NCBI RefSeq assembly: GCF_000315625.1
Contig: NW_005434537.1
Location: forward strand, 1 to 64,000
Length of the DNA: 64,000 bases
Reading direction: 5' to 3'
Origin: Guillardia theta CCMP2712
Taxonomy: Eukaryota; Cryptophyceae; Pyrenomonadales; Geminigeraceae
How positions within the stretch are numbered: the first letter of the stretch is position 1; every line of letters begins with the position of its first letter. The position numbers were made by a program, and so were the translations under genes. This document shows, piece after piece, positions 9,801-17,840 of this stretch. Under the pieces are notes generated by a model, which did no database searches, was not told the DNA's origin, and saw only the letters and a list, made by a program, of their open reading frames with translations.

Positions 9801-10609
9801 ACTGGTACGTGGATATCGTGTGCGTGCGCCCGAACATCGAGCACAACATGCTGGCGGCGATCATGGGGAGGGGCGGGACGGGCGAGCTGGGGGCGACGTA
9901 CTGGGGCCAGACGGAGATGACGTGCTACGACGACGGGCAGCACGGCATCTGGGGCATGCAGTACAAGTACCACGCCAAGGCCCTCGTCCACAACGAGCGC
10001 AACCTGATCCGCCTGTGGGACATCTGCTTCGACGGCTACAACGGCGGGATGGACGACACGGTGGTGGATTGGAGGGATGGTGACGATCTTGAACAGTTCA
10101 GGAAGGACACGAGCTCGATTGACAAACCCTACGAAGGAAAGAGTATGTTCATCATGTCGTTCTTCGTACCTCACAACCACCCCGAAATCACAAAGATCAA
10201 GCAGCCCTGGCCCAACCCCATCGTGTTCTACGACCCGCACTCGGCCAACACCAACGACCGCCTGCCGATCGACCCGGACAACCTGTACAACACGGTGAAG
10301 CCGGAGATGCGGGTGTTTACCAAGGACTGGTACCGCGACAAGTACCTGCACTACCTCGCGCTGCTCCCCAACTTCAACCAGCTTCACGCGCTGAGGAAGG
10401 TGGCGGGGCAACAGACGGTGCAGAACGAGACGAACGTCTGCGCGCTCAGCTTCCACGGCGACGTCGTCACGTGCGCACTGGGAGGGTCGGAGATCAGCAA
10501 GGTCCACGGCGCCGGCCACCTGGGCCACTCCTTCCAGGGCGTGGCGAGCGTCAGGGAGGGCAAGGGGCTCAGGCCCATGATGCAGCCCTCGTTGACAAGG
10601 CTGATTTGA
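6833..10609 (+). CDS. MCP: HK97-fold major capsid protein, mirusvirus type, 1258 aa
   Basis: This is the largest intact gene of the core and would form the capsid shell hexons and pentons. Around residues 297-340 it has a segment containing FSMNTGEPPRDVLRRR followed by a GEYY-like EHYRI. A Pro/Gly-rich linker (about 960-985) precedes a highly characteristic C-terminal region: RPNIEHNMLAAIMG, then ATYWGQTEMTCYDDGQHGIW, then NLIRLWDICFDGYNGG. I recognise these signatures from mirusvirus/HK97-type MCPs; the assignment is from memory of the family, not a search. The length is close to herpesvirus and mirusvirus MCPs, leaving room for a tower insertion between the two regions. The 23391-23888 protease would act during maturation of the same capsid. 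Confidence 0.88.
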   Translation: MEGTTQESRSYTNNFMLPQGDVGVNLGGTMTANSTTPTIQDYEAVFGPAARQIKEDTQRHKRHQRWHLPDVLKGSNTFLADRVDGLITDATNSPFTRNILPYVYLENPDQKLKWNVWRFDEGLATRVPYESAARVLTQSKTSQAAYITRNGMAIQMEHNFMMSPAGRENFKRQLMQLVGSIQMSNDLDVHHALLLAPNYEAHLREKYYTTEKTTLQLIRQYVDSYGLMQKHPNALDIMIEDAKNTLKTWGSPPPTFLMCNGALTMQMTFNPEKTQYLTNGTGGPLLLKQGPDLPSYRGLSIIHSRKFSMNTGEPPRDVLRRRSRVAEHYRINGTVRELRDNKWRFYDQSKDGTFDLTFRELLEHSWIDSDIAGNVTKDHRPRPTVVRPNREPYNNPDFKLLSAPLQLTSPNLTAGDIGVHYPEQAAKEAEGYRRLRAEGNPYHAHDLNALRVRDSMDGALAVSAGLGGIAPSHAMAVENVSTMLAGNSGVLHWAAHQFRSLRASLKAPEGKQDVLAREAVLLKAKRLTLKGDSLHIGYQTIPKDEITEAQAEFRKRPWTALEMSAAVGVVGSVLFNGIRAPNALNPQVPESAAREFVPFIQSCFCHSMMDSPLCNALLSHVNVPLDLQGEFLSFLGLADLGNREELAAAQADRDSPYCSVLMVKYISHAHPDAGVRERCVKVLESLAPEVSRQLDDTLLDYSNKVIDSLESGAQAGLDVRFLTGLLQRSTSERLQAPAQSRLHTLATSTMHVNASGDTISSSPIFNRERDDETRALLASNGLKLDSDAVLGTEFRCYPFPLTSADLSSVDSILQHSRLAEYQSPSLDVEALRKDVQCFFEAQDSRDHLLSHLYRLAFARMFTSVMHYANDAAAPGCVLAAKSAVGNVRHTLGARITSSPLVIDTPKIGLNFENTNNAMTFDDIYNTIVSDHETNATQTVINELQRRSPEYHPPRPGGGGPVVTTYRPAPVPPPAPPTGFVGAPNRNPLLDWYVDIVCVRPNIEHNMLAAIMGRGGTGELGATYWGQTEMTCYDDGQHGIWGMQYKYHAKALVHNERNLIRLWDICFDGYNGGMDDTVVDWRDGDDLEQFRKDTSSIDKPYEGKSMFIMSFFVPHNHPEITKIKQPWPNPIVFYDPHSANTNDRLPIDPDNLYNTVKPEMRVFTKDWYRDKYLHYLALLPNFNQLHALRKVAGQQTVQNETNVCALSFHGDVVTCALGGSEISKVHGAGHLGHSFQGVASVREGKGLRPMMQPSLTRLI

Positions 10610-10651
10610 TTTATGATTAAATTTATTGACTTCCGATAATACGAAATTGTA

Positions 10652-10658
10652 TATTTAA
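10652..10658 (+). promoter_or_regulatory. TATTTAA box for the 10696 gene
   Basis: TATTTAAG, 44 nt upstream of the start codon. An out-of-frame ATG at 10679 sits 27 nt after the box, probably at or upstream of the transcription start. Confidence 0.7.
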
Positions 10659-10695
10659 GCCCTCGTGGGTAAGTTGCCATGCGCTGCTCTCCACC

Positions 10696-11268
10696 ATGTT
10701 TGTGCAGATACACTGTGCTTATGTTACTGTGATTATCACCAACAACAAGAGGATCCCAAGGGTGATTACCTGTATTGGGAAGCAGCTGTGCTTGCACGAC
10801 TGTGACCAATACCTTGATATCAAGGCCATGTGCCACATCACATTGCCAATAGACTCCCTTGTTGAAATTTGCGATGTCATTGTTCTCAACAACACCGACA
10901 TTCCAGCACTTCGAAAGAGGTTCCATTTTGTAAAGGGTTTTCCTATCGACAAGTTTTTCAACGCAAACCTTGAGAAGATCAGGCAATTGGCATTGACCCT
11001 CACCTCCGAGCAGCAAAGCGAGATCAAGCGTCTCCAGACCTCTCTTCGTGCCAAGAAGTGCATCCTCTTTGATCTCTGCAGAACGGCAGTCGTTCAGATT
11101 GACGAACGCCTGAATATCGGTGACCTCGACCAGGAGAAACTAACTCGTATCGTCGACCCGGTGAAGAGCGAGGTCAGCCTTTTCAAGGGAATCTACGAGC
11201 AGCTTGCCTCGTACTGTGGCCTGGACTTCAGTGCTCTTGGTGATTGGGAAGTTGTCATCGAGGCCTAA
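10696..11268 (+). CDS. Unknown helical protein, 190 aa; paralog of the 49147 gene
   Basis: The start MFVQIHCAYVTVIITNN aligns directly with the gene at 49147 (MFLQYHTAFYTVIITDN), and both share a following VxTCxGKxxC stretch. The N-terminal 40 residues look like a beta hairpin domain and the rest is helical. Both copies are AT-richer than neighbouring GC-rich genes and both have TATTTAAG promoters. No known domain is recognised. They sit near opposite ends of the core. Confidence 0.78.
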   Translation: MFVQIHCAYVTVIITNNKRIPRVITCIGKQLCLHDCDQYLDIKAMCHITLPIDSLVEICDVIVLNNTDIPALRKRFHFVKGFPIDKFFNANLEKIRQLALTLTSEQQSEIKRLQTSLRAKKCILFDLCRTAVVQIDERLNIGDLDQEKLTRIVDPVKSEVSLFKGIYEQLASYCGLDFSALGDWEVVIEA

Positions 11269-11354
11269 TCATGCGGTAGCCATTGTTTTGGTGATTATTC
11301 AGTAAAATCCTTCTTTAAATTTACTTACTTCCGATAACACAAGACTGTGCTCAT

Positions 11355-12224
11355 TCAGGGAGGGACTACGGCCACCTGGGCCTGGAGCTCCTCCAGCGCC
11401 ATAATACGGGCCTCCGCCTTGGGCGCCGTCTCCGAGCAGGGCGCTTCGGAGGCGTCGGAACCAGCGCGGACCATGTAGCGGAGGGGGAGGATGAAGCGCC
11501 CGGTCCCGGGGATGGTCTTGTACTGACTCTTCTGCGAGGCGGTGCTGGCGCGGTCACCATACCCGACCCTGGCCTGGTCGTGCTTGACCTCGCCGCAGCC
11601 GCGGGTGCGGAACGAACCACCTCCGCGGGTCGCCTCCTCCCGCTCGGGCTTGGGCTTGTGCTCCACGAAGAAGGTCATGTAGACCACGCCCGTGCTGTCG
11701 GTCGTGACCTCGGTGTATGGGTCCTCCGGGAGCTCGTTGCGCTCGACCGCGCGCTTCACCGTGATCTGGAACTTGCCCAGACCGTTCTGGTCGATCGTCT
11801 GGCTGTTGCGGTAGATCGGCACGCTCCAGGGGACGCCGTCGGTGCTGTCGGGGTTGAGAGGGGTGTCGCTGTCCTTGTCATCCTCGGGGAACTTGGGCTC
11901 CTTCGTGTGGATGAGCACGGCGATGGAGTAGTCGTTGGTGTCGGTATCACCGGACTCGGCGGTCTTCACGGACATGTTGCTGATGCGGGAGAGCAGGACT
12001 CCCTCCTCTGCAATAACCCGGTAGGCCTTTCTGTCGCCCTCGTCCAGGAGGAAGGTCTCGACGTCATAGGCTTCGCCGAAGCACAGCCTCTCGTACTCTC
12101 CAAACTCCGAGCTCCGCTTCCCCTTGCAGAAGTCCAGGTCGAAGCTTACCCTGTACTCCACCCCGTCCTGCCCGGTGGTGGCGTACTGCAGCGTGATCTT
12201 CTTGTCCGTGCTCTCGGCTAGCAT
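11355..12224 (-). CDS. Unknown beta-rich protein, 289 aa
   Basis: The start MLAESTDKKITLQYATTG follows an AT-rich TTTTTAAA stretch near 12255. The protein is hydrophilic with many alternating hydrophobic strands (YRVSFDLDF, FQITVKRAV, VVYMTFFVEHK) and no signal peptide or membrane segment. The second half has an Arg/Gly-rich stretch (ATRGGGSFRTRGCGE). It could be a capsid-associated or triplex-like protein by size and beta content, but nothing diagnostic is visible. Its promoter region is shared divergently with the 12370 gene. Confidence 0.7.
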   Translation of the reverse strand: MLAESTDKKITLQYATTGQDGVEYRVSFDLDFCKGKRSSEFGEYERLCFGEAYDVETFLLDEGDRKAYRVIAEEGVLLSRISNMSVKTAESGDTDTNDYSIAVLIHTKEPKFPEDDKDSDTPLNPDSTDGVPWSVPIYRNSQTIDQNGLGKFQITVKRAVERNELPEDPYTEVTTDSTGVVYMTFFVEHKPKPEREEATRGGGSFRTRGCGEVKHDQARVGYGDRASTASQKSQYKTIPGTGRFILPLRYMVRAGSDASEAPCSETAPKAEARIMALEELQAQVAVVPP

Positions 12225-12285
12225 GCCGTGCCTGGTGGCAGGGATGTGGGAGTGGGGTAGTTTAAAAAGGGGTTCGCTACGTCCC

Positions 12286-12338
12286 CCATTTTTTTTATTT
12301 TTTTTTCTTTATTTTTTTAGCCCTTCAAAAAAAGTAGC
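12286..12338. promoter_or_regulatory. A/T homopolymer tracts between divergent genes
   Basis: T-runs followed by AAAAAAAGTAGCCC separate the 11355 (minus) and 12370 (plus) genes. No clear TATA box serves the plus-strand gene. A similar AAAAAAAAGTAGCTCC occurs at about 45288 in another divergent region. Confidence 0.4.
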
Positions 12339-12369
12339 CCGTCCGCTCCCGCCCTTTCCGAAGCGCGCG

Positions 12370-13197
12370 ATGCCATGCAGGGTGCGGCTGGACGATAGCA
12401 CCAGTCCGCGTACCACCCCGGACATCTTCTTCTACCTCCGGATCTACAAGGACCTCATCAAGGGGATGGAGCACATTGACTGCAGCACGGAGAACTTCCT
12501 AGGAAGACTGGACGCGGATCTCATGTCCTACTTCTTCCGCGGGCAGATATGCGGGGCTGCCAGCAAGGAGGACGCCGTCGAGTGCGTTGGCATGGCCCTC
12601 CGCCTCGCGAGCTGCAGCCGGGCTCATCGCCGCTGGGTCCAGGCATTCATGACCACTGCCGACTTTCTCGGGGCATACCACAGCCATCTACTGAACTTCA
12701 TCCGCATGGACCAGCGCAGGGCCCAACACCGCGCCAACCAGCTCGAGCTCCTCCGTGCGCTCAGAAACACACACGCACCCAGACCCACGAAAAACCAACC
12801 GATCACCTTCCAGGAAGTCACCCGCATCCTGCGACTGACGATGCTCTCCAACTGCACCTTCTGCGGGGGAACCAGCGGCATCCTCTTCCATGAACTCAGC
12901 TGCAGGGTGTGCTTCGACTGCAAGCGCACCAGGATCGTCAGCGACGCGGACGTCCGCTCCAGACACGGGCTCAGCAGCGGCGAGATCTGCGCGCTCAACT
13001 GCCTCATCCCCCATGAAAGGCTGCACCTCACCTGCATACAGAGCAGCACCGCAGGGCACTGCAGGGACTATTCCGTCAACGTCCACTACTACCTCACCAG
13101 TGAGGCCGAGTCCCACCTCCAACACGCCCGCTCCCTCGCCGCTGACATGGGATGGGTGAGAGGCAACTGCGCCTGCGGGGGTGGATCCCATGTGTAA
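12370..13197 (+). CDS. Cys/His-rich putative zinc-binding protein, 275 aa
   Basis: The start MPCRVRLDDSTSP is the first ATG after the A-tract. The first 150 residues are helical. A cysteine-rich half follows with CTFCGGTSG, CRVCFDCKR, CALNC, HLTCIQ and GNCACGG, consistent with two or more zinc sites. It resembles the C-terminal halves of the 1100-3933 and 31216 proteins in style, though I cannot show homology. Its promoter lacks a TATA or TATTTAA box, as do several presumed regulatory genes here. Confidence 0.75.
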   Translation: MPCRVRLDDSTSPRTTPDIFFYLRIYKDLIKGMEHIDCSTENFLGRLDADLMSYFFRGQICGAASKEDAVECVGMALRLASCSRAHRRWVQAFMTTADFLGAYHSHLLNFIRMDQRRAQHRANQLELLRALRNTHAPRPTKNQPITFQEVTRILRLTMLSNCTFCGGTSGILFHELSCRVCFDCKRTRIVSDADVRSRHGLSSGEICALNCLIPHERLHLTCIQSSTAGHCRDYSVNVHYYLTSEAESHLQHARSLAADMGWVRGNCACGGGSHV

Positions 13198-13226
13198 CAG
13201 CACAGTAAGCTTAATATGGCGAGCGG

Positions 13227-13232
13227 TTTATT
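13227..13232 (-). terminator. Poly(A) signal AATAAA for the 13306 gene
   Basis: AATAAA on the minus strand, about 75 nt past the stop codon. Confidence 0.45.
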
Positions 13233-13305
13233 AAAAACAACAATGTGTGCTCTTTACGGTAGATTACGGGAAGGAGTACTAATCTTCCTACTCCTCATCG
13301 TCCTC

Positions 13306-14286
13306 CTAAACCAGTTCCAAAAGCTCTGGATCACTGTCAGACTCCGTGTCGTTGTCAATCGCCGTATGGTAGACAGAGCTTGTGTTGGGGACATGTCCGT
13401 CGGAGGATTCCATATTCTTTGGAGTCTTACGTTCTCTGTTATTCTTCTCATCCTTGTCTGTTTTACGTTTTTTCTCTTTGGGGACAGCTTCTTCGTTGGC
13501 GGCAGGGTTTGAGCTGATGGCATATCCATTGTGATGTACCAAACTCTTTGCAAGATTAAAGATCTTGCCATTTTCCTTAGGAGTGTTTTTATCACTCTTC
13601 TTCAGGATTGAATTGCCATGTGACATGGCATACACGAAATCACGGATAAACTTTTGATCAAATTGTTTCTGCAAGTACATTTCGCAGGACCAACGGAGAA
13701 TAAGTTTAAGATGTATCTTATAAAATGGCAAAGCAGTAGTTTTCTTCCTCTCCACTTTCAACATTATTTCAACTTTGTCCAGTAATGTGAAAAGGTATTG
13801 GATAGCATACCAGATATGATCATGTTTGTTGATGAAATTCGTAACATCGGTCGTCTGATGGGCACAATAATTGTTCGCATTGCTCTTCGTATTTTTGATG
13901 TTATTCGTGCAGCGGCAGATGTTGCAAATATCCGTGTCCGTATCCATAGTCTCTGGTTCACAATCATTCATTTTTTTCCTGAGATTAGGCAAATTAGAGA
14001 AGGATACTTGTTCAGGATCCTGCACCCCGGGATTGGTGATGTTGAGAACTTCAAGAATGATTTGTTGAACCTCCGGATCCATTACATTTTGGGGTTCTGC
14101 TTCGATCTGGCTTTGCGACTCAGGTGTATCTTCTTCCTCATCGTTCTCCGCAGAAATATTTGGAGAAGTTGTTGGTGAAGCGGTGCTCCTTGCAGAAATA
14201 TTTGGAGAAGTTGTTGATGGAGTGGTTGACTTCCAACCAGAAACAGCAACCACACATGTGAAAAGGGAACCAAATGTCAGTGGCAT
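13306..14286 (-). CDS. AT-rich low-complexity protein with N-terminal hydrophobic segment, 326 aa
   Basis: The start MPLTFGSLFTCVVAVSG at 14286 lies 38 nt from the TATTTAAG box at 14318-14324; the upstream ATG at 14310 is too close to the box to be in the transcript. The first 17 residues resemble a signal peptide. A Ser/Thr tract follows, built from a duplicated TTSPNISA unit, then an acidic segment, a CNICRC cysteine cluster, a helical region and a Lys/Glu-rich tail. Base composition is far more AT-rich than adjoining genes. No family recognised. Confidence 0.7.
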   Translation of the reverse strand: MPLTFGSLFTCVVAVSGWKSTTPSTTSPNISARSTASPTTSPNISAENDEEEDTPESQSQIEAEPQNVMDPEVQQIILEVLNITNPGVQDPEQVSFSNLPNLRKKMNDCEPETMDTDTDICNICRCTNNIKNTKSNANNYCAHQTTDVTNFINKHDHIWYAIQYLFTLLDKVEIMLKVERKKTTALPFYKIHLKLILRWSCEMYLQKQFDQKFIRDFVYAMSHGNSILKKSDKNTPKENGKIFNLAKSLVHHNGYAISSNPAANEEAVPKEKKRKTDKDEKNNRERKTPKNMESSDGHVPNTSSVYHTAIDNDTESDSDPELLELV

Positions 14287-14317
14287 GTTGTGCGTGATTG
14301 CAAACAGCATCGTATCC

Positions 14318-14324
14318 TTAAATA
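14318..14324 (-). promoter_or_regulatory. TATTTAA box for the 14286 start
   Basis: TATTTAAG on the minus strand, 38 nt upstream of the ATG at 14286. Confidence 0.65.
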
Positions 14325-14432
14325 CAGATACAAACAGCAGAATATTTTGACGATTTTTACTCCAGAACAATCAACGTCTACGAACTACGTGGTGTGAACC
14401 AAACGATCAAGTTCACAGGCGTCCTTGTGTGG

Positions 14433-15695
14433 TCAGACGGGATTCAATGGCGGGACATTAATCCAGAAAGCCACAAACTGTTGCAATCTGTTCTTCAAAA
14501 GCAATGAACCAGTCCATGAATTATAACTTTTCATCGCTTCTTCTATCCCGCCATAGTTCTTCTCCGCGAAGTACTCCTGGAATTTCTCCCTGCCATTGGG
14601 GTCGTCCTTGCACTCCTGTATCTTGGCGAGCATCTCATCGACGATGCCTTTGCGGAAAGCTGCCCTGTGCTTCGCTTCCTGCTTCTTCCTTTCCTTGTCA
14701 GCAACCGCTTTCTGCTCCTTCGTATCGTCGTCAGAAATGACGATGGCTGCGATGGGACGCTGTGGCTGGGGCAGCTCCTGCACTGGCTGGGTCGGTGTGA
14801 CCGGCTGATCCGCGGTAACCTGCCGCTCCTCGGTGAGAGTACGACGACGTTTTTCGCCGGGTGGCTGCTGATCCTGATCTTGCACAGGTTGAATGGATTC
14901 GGCTGAGGTGGACGTAACCTTTGCTTTCTTGGCTGAAAAGCCTTTCTTCTTGATGGATTTGGATTTGGCTTTCATACAGTTAGGGAATAAAATTTTGAAC
15001 GTATATTTGATTTGTGTTTCGTAATCTCTACAGTTCTGTTTCAGCAAGGTCACATCATGTACGAAATAATTATTCTCGTCATCTTCAACACCACCCTTCT
15101 CCATTGCCTTGATCTTCTGACCCTTCTCCATTTCCTTGATCTTCTGACCCTTCTCCATTTCCTTGATCTTCTTATCCTTCTCCATTGCCTTGATCTTCTT
15201 ATGAAGTCTGTCTGCACTGTATTGAATCCCCTTTTCTTGTGATTCAAAATCTTTGATCAATGATCTTGATCTTCCTGGAACGCATACACCAAATTCATCA
15301 AGCGTAGGTATCATATCCTTTGTCATCTCTCTGGATTTTTCCCATTGTTCAACACTAGAGGATCTCATGTTTGTAACAAGTTTCATCTTCTTGTTATCCG
15401 AATCCAATGAGAAATTCTTGACTACAGTATCGATGGCCTTCTGTTTCATGGCCTCGTTTTCATCTTCTATCTCACTGTTTTGCTTGTTGACTCTGCTCAA
15501 ATCTTGCATGTAAACAGTTCTGTCTTTGTACTTTGCAATATCAGGTATGTCCACCAGCTTTTTGGGTTTGAAATGTTCCCAGAAACACTCGATGATGCCG
15601 CAGAGCATCGCCACGGGAAAGTAGAAGACCACATCGGACCTAGTGCCGCTGATGTTGAATTCCAACAAATTGAAGTAATCGAAAAATTCAACCAT
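14433..15695 (-). CDS. Charged repeat protein with basic region and SUMO-interaction-like motif, 420 aa
   Basis: The start MVEFFDYFNLLEF at 15695 lies 33 nt from its TATTTAAG box. Residues around 160-200 are a 10-residue tandem repeat (KKIKEMEKGQ type, four copies, 30 bp in the DNA at about 15095-15205) predicted to be a charged helix or coiled coil. A Lys-rich nuclear-localisation-like stretch (KSKSIKKKGFSAKKAK) and a Pro/Gln linker follow. The sequence AAIVISDDD matches a SUMO-interacting motif: hydrophobic core followed by acidic residues. The last 100 residues are helical. Base composition is AT-rich. A nuclear role is inferred. Confidence 0.75.
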   Translation of the reverse strand: MVEFFDYFNLLEFNISGTRSDVVFYFPVAMLCGIIECFWEHFKPKKLVDIPDIAKYKDRTVYMQDLSRVNKQNSEIEDENEAMKQKAIDTVVKNFSLDSDNKKMKLVTNMRSSSVEQWEKSREMTKDMIPTLDEFGVCVPGRSRSLIKDFESQEKGIQYSADRLHKKIKAMEKDKKIKEMEKGQKIKEMEKGQKIKAMEKGGVEDDENNYFVHDVTLLKQNCRDYETQIKYTFKILFPNCMKAKSKSIKKKGFSAKKAKVTSTSAESIQPVQDQDQQPPGEKRRRTLTEERQVTADQPVTPTQPVQELPQPQRPIAAIVISDDDTKEQKAVADKERKKQEAKHRAAFRKGIVDEMLAKIQECKDDPNGREKFQEYFAEKNYGGIEEAMKSYNSWTGSLLLKNRLQQFVAFWINVPPLNPV

Positions 15696-15721
15696 GATGC
15701 GCGATACCCGACCGCGGTGGC

Positions 15722-15728
15722 TTAAATA
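15722..15728 (-). promoter_or_regulatory. TATTTAA box for the 15695 start
   Basis: TATTTAAG on the minus strand, 33 nt upstream of the ATG. Confidence 0.7.
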
Positions 15729-15742
15729 CGATGCCCTGTGCA

Positions 15743-16708
15743 CTACAGACTGGGCGCGGGGGCGTGGCGGCTGGCGGCGTCGAACATGGCGACCTCGATG
15801 ACGCCCTTGGGGTTGAAGTTGACGATTGCGGCCCCCGCCGCCCGGTACCCCATGGAGTGGACTGCGTTGATGTACTTCTTGATCTGGTTCTCGAACTTTC
15901 TCCACTGCGCGCACACCTTGAGCTCGACGAGGTAGTTCCCCGTCGCCAGCTCGACGAGGAGGTCCAGCTCGCCGATCTTGGCCATCTCCCCACCCGGGAG
16001 GCGCTGTACGCAGTGGAAGTGTGAGATGTGCGGGACCTGTCTCCTCGCCATCTCCATCTTGATGCAGTTGTGGTAGACCGCCTCCTGGTGGCTCACCCCC
16101 AGGGTGTTGGCGATGCACTGGCACATGAGGAGGAAGTTCAGCCACTCCCTGTTGGTCTCCACCCCCTGCGTCTGGCCCCCGTAGATCACCAGCGGCCAGG
16201 TGCATGCCGGGTCGGACGGGTTGATGGGCCGCAGCAACGGGTAGGTCGTGTCCGACGGGTCTGCAGGCGGGTCACCGGGCTCGAACATGATCACGTCCGG
16301 TGTCTCTTCCTTGTCTTGCTCCCTCCCTTCCTCCTCCACGCGGAACCCGTCCACCCGCGCAATAATGCCGTGCGCCATGCTCCTGAGCAGCCGGGTGAGG
16401 TGGGCCTCGACGAAGCCCCGCAGCGTCTGGTCGCCGCCGATCCTGGTGCGCTCCGCCACGCAGCAGAAGCCGGAGATGTGCCGGTTCCCGGCCTCCTTCC
16501 CCCTCCTCTCCAGGTCCTTCAGCAGCACGACCAGGCAGCTCTCCGCCCGGATCGTGGCGCGGAAGACGTTCCGGGAGTTGTGCCTCAGGACGATCTCCTT
16601 CCCCACCAGGTTGTAGTCCGCGGGCATAACGTTCGACAGGATCTCGTACCCAAAGGTGCTCCACTCGTAGCCGTGGGGGCGCCGGGCCTTCTTCAGGCGG
16701 GACAGCAT
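15743..16708 (-). CDS. PD-(D/E)XK superfamily nuclease, 321 aa
   Basis: The start MLSRLKKARRPHG at 16708 is the first ATG; the frame extends further upstream without one. Near the C-terminus it has the nuclease core: GELDLLV (E247, D249), then VELKV (E262-x-K264), then Q275 in the following helix (ENQIKKYINA), then two strands (AAGAAIVNF, VIEVAMF). This is the expected order for metal-dependent PD-(D/E)XK nucleases of the RecB/Cas4/lambda-exonuclease type. The N-terminal 230 residues are unassigned. It may process replication or recombination intermediates, like herpesvirus alkaline nuclease, but homology to that enzyme is not shown. Confidence 0.75.
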   Translation of the reverse strand: MLSRLKKARRPHGYEWSTFGYEILSNVMPADYNLVGKEIVLRHNSRNVFRATIRAESCLVVLLKDLERRGKEAGNRHISGFCCVAERTRIGGDQTLRGFVEAHLTRLLRSMAHGIIARVDGFRVEEEGREQDKEETPDVIMFEPGDPPADPSDTTYPLLRPINPSDPACTWPLVIYGGQTQGVETNREWLNFLLMCQCIANTLGVSHQEAVYHNCIKMEMARRQVPHISHFHCVQRLPGGEMAKIGELDLLVELATGNYLVELKVCAQWRKFENQIKKYINAVHSMGYRAAGAAIVNFNPKGVIEVAMFDAASRHAPAPSL

Positions 16709-16776
16709 GGGGTTCCGTGTGGTTCCGTGTAAACGGGCCCGCAAGTGCGGCGCTTGCAGGTCTTTTTTTTAGAACG

Positions 16777-16782
16777 TTTATT
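16777..16782 (-). terminator. Poly(A) signal AATAAA for the 16823 gene
   Basis: AATAAA on the minus strand, about 40 nt past the stop codon. Confidence 0.45.
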
Positions 16783-16822
16783 AATCAAAGCCACTTTTTA
16801 ACACAAAACAAGACCCTATGAA

Positions 16823-17536
16823 CTACATGAAGCAGCAGCCATGCAGACTCCGGCACGCCGTCTCGCGGCAGATGTGCCCGACGATGCCGTCGTAGCTGGT
16901 GTCGATGAAGGGCTTGACCCTGGAGCTGGCGAAGCAGCGCATGCAGCAGTAGAGCCTCCGCCCCGAGTTGATGCAGCGCGTCTCGGCGACCAGGCCCTCC
17001 GTCCTGCTGATCCTCCCAGGTAGCATGCTGAGCTCGAGGGTGTTGGTGTGGAACTGGAGCAGGTTCCCGGCGTAAGCAGGGTCGACGGGGATGTAGGTGA
17101 GGTAGCGGTTCCCAAAGCGTGGTAACCCGGTCTTGTACATCTTCAGGAAGATCTCGATCGGGTCGACCTGAAGCAACCATTCGGCCCACGCCGCCATGTC
17201 CGCCTCCGGCTCGAACCCGGTGAAGCCGTACACGCCTGGGGGCTGCGGTGTGGGAGTGAATGGGACCAGCGCGAGAGTGTCGTCGCTGGGTCCGTCCTCG
17301 GGAGGTGGAGAATCGATAGAGTCACCAGAAAGGTCATCCTCCCCGTCCTCCTGGTTACCGTAATAATCACTGAAACCGTAAGGGAAGGTCATCTCATCAT
17401 CCATCATTTCGTCGTCTTCGAAGAAGTCATCATCTTCCTCTGCTGGAAAAAGCTCAAGGGGAGACCAGGCTTGCATATCCTCATGGCAATACAGAAGATC
17501 GGTTGGGGTGTCGGTGAGTTCCTTCGCGGATGACAT
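16823..17536 (-). CDS. Acidic protein with C-terminal Cys-rich region, 237 aa
   Basis: The start MSSAKELTDTP at about 17536 is the first ATG after a TATAAG box near 17583-17590; the frame is open further upstream. Residues 30-85 are strongly acidic (EEDDDFFEDDEMMDDEM). A Pro-rich stretch follows, then a globular C-terminal half with many cysteines (CINSGRRLYCCMRCF, CRETACRSLHGCC). An acidic activation-like N-terminus plus a Cys-rich domain would fit a regulator, but no known family is recognised. Confidence 0.7.
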   Translation of the reverse strand: MSSAKELTDTPTDLLYCHEDMQAWSPLELFPAEEDDDFFEDDEMMDDEMTFPYGFSDYYGNQEDGEDDLSGDSIDSPPPEDGPSDDTLALVPFTPTPQPPGVYGFTGFEPEADMAAWAEWLLQVDPIEIFLKMYKTGLPRFGNRYLTYIPVDPAYAGNLLQFHTNTLELSMLPGRISRTEGLVAETRCINSGRRLYCCMRCFASSRVKPFIDTSYDGIVGHICRETACRSLHGCCFM

Positions 17537-17582
17537 GTCAGGCCGGCGTGGGAGATGTGGGAGGGAACGGATGGGTCGCGTT

Positions 17583-17590
17583 CTTATAGG
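17583..17590 (-). promoter_or_regulatory. TATA-like box for the 17536 start
   Basis: CCTATAAG on the minus strand, about 50 nt upstream of the start. Poly-T tracts lie at 17645-17715, between this gene and the divergent 17841 gene. Confidence 0.45.
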
Positions 17591-17783
17591 CGCTGCAGGG
17601 AATTGCGACCCAAGATGATTGCGTCCCATGTCATTACGACCCATTTTCTTAATTTTTTTTGGAATTGCGACCCTCTCTTCCTTTTTTTTTATTCTGTTTT
17701 TTTACCATACCTCTTTTTTAATGAATTGTTTTTTTTGATGGATTGGCCATGCATGGAAAGCGCCTGGGCCATCCCCGGGAAGA

Positions 17784-17789
17784 TATAAC
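17784..17789 (+). promoter_or_regulatory. TATA-like box for the 17841 gene
   Basis: ATATAAC, 57 nt upstream of the start; a little farther than usual here. Confidence 0.4.
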
Positions 17790-17840
17790 AAGCTCCCCAC
17801 AATCCACCGCCAAACCCTACCCCCACCGAATCTCCTGAGG

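Noticed and set aside
8663-10528. Long minus-strand frame of about 620 codons opposite the MCP
   Set aside because: Antisense shadow of the MCP gene with skewed composition.
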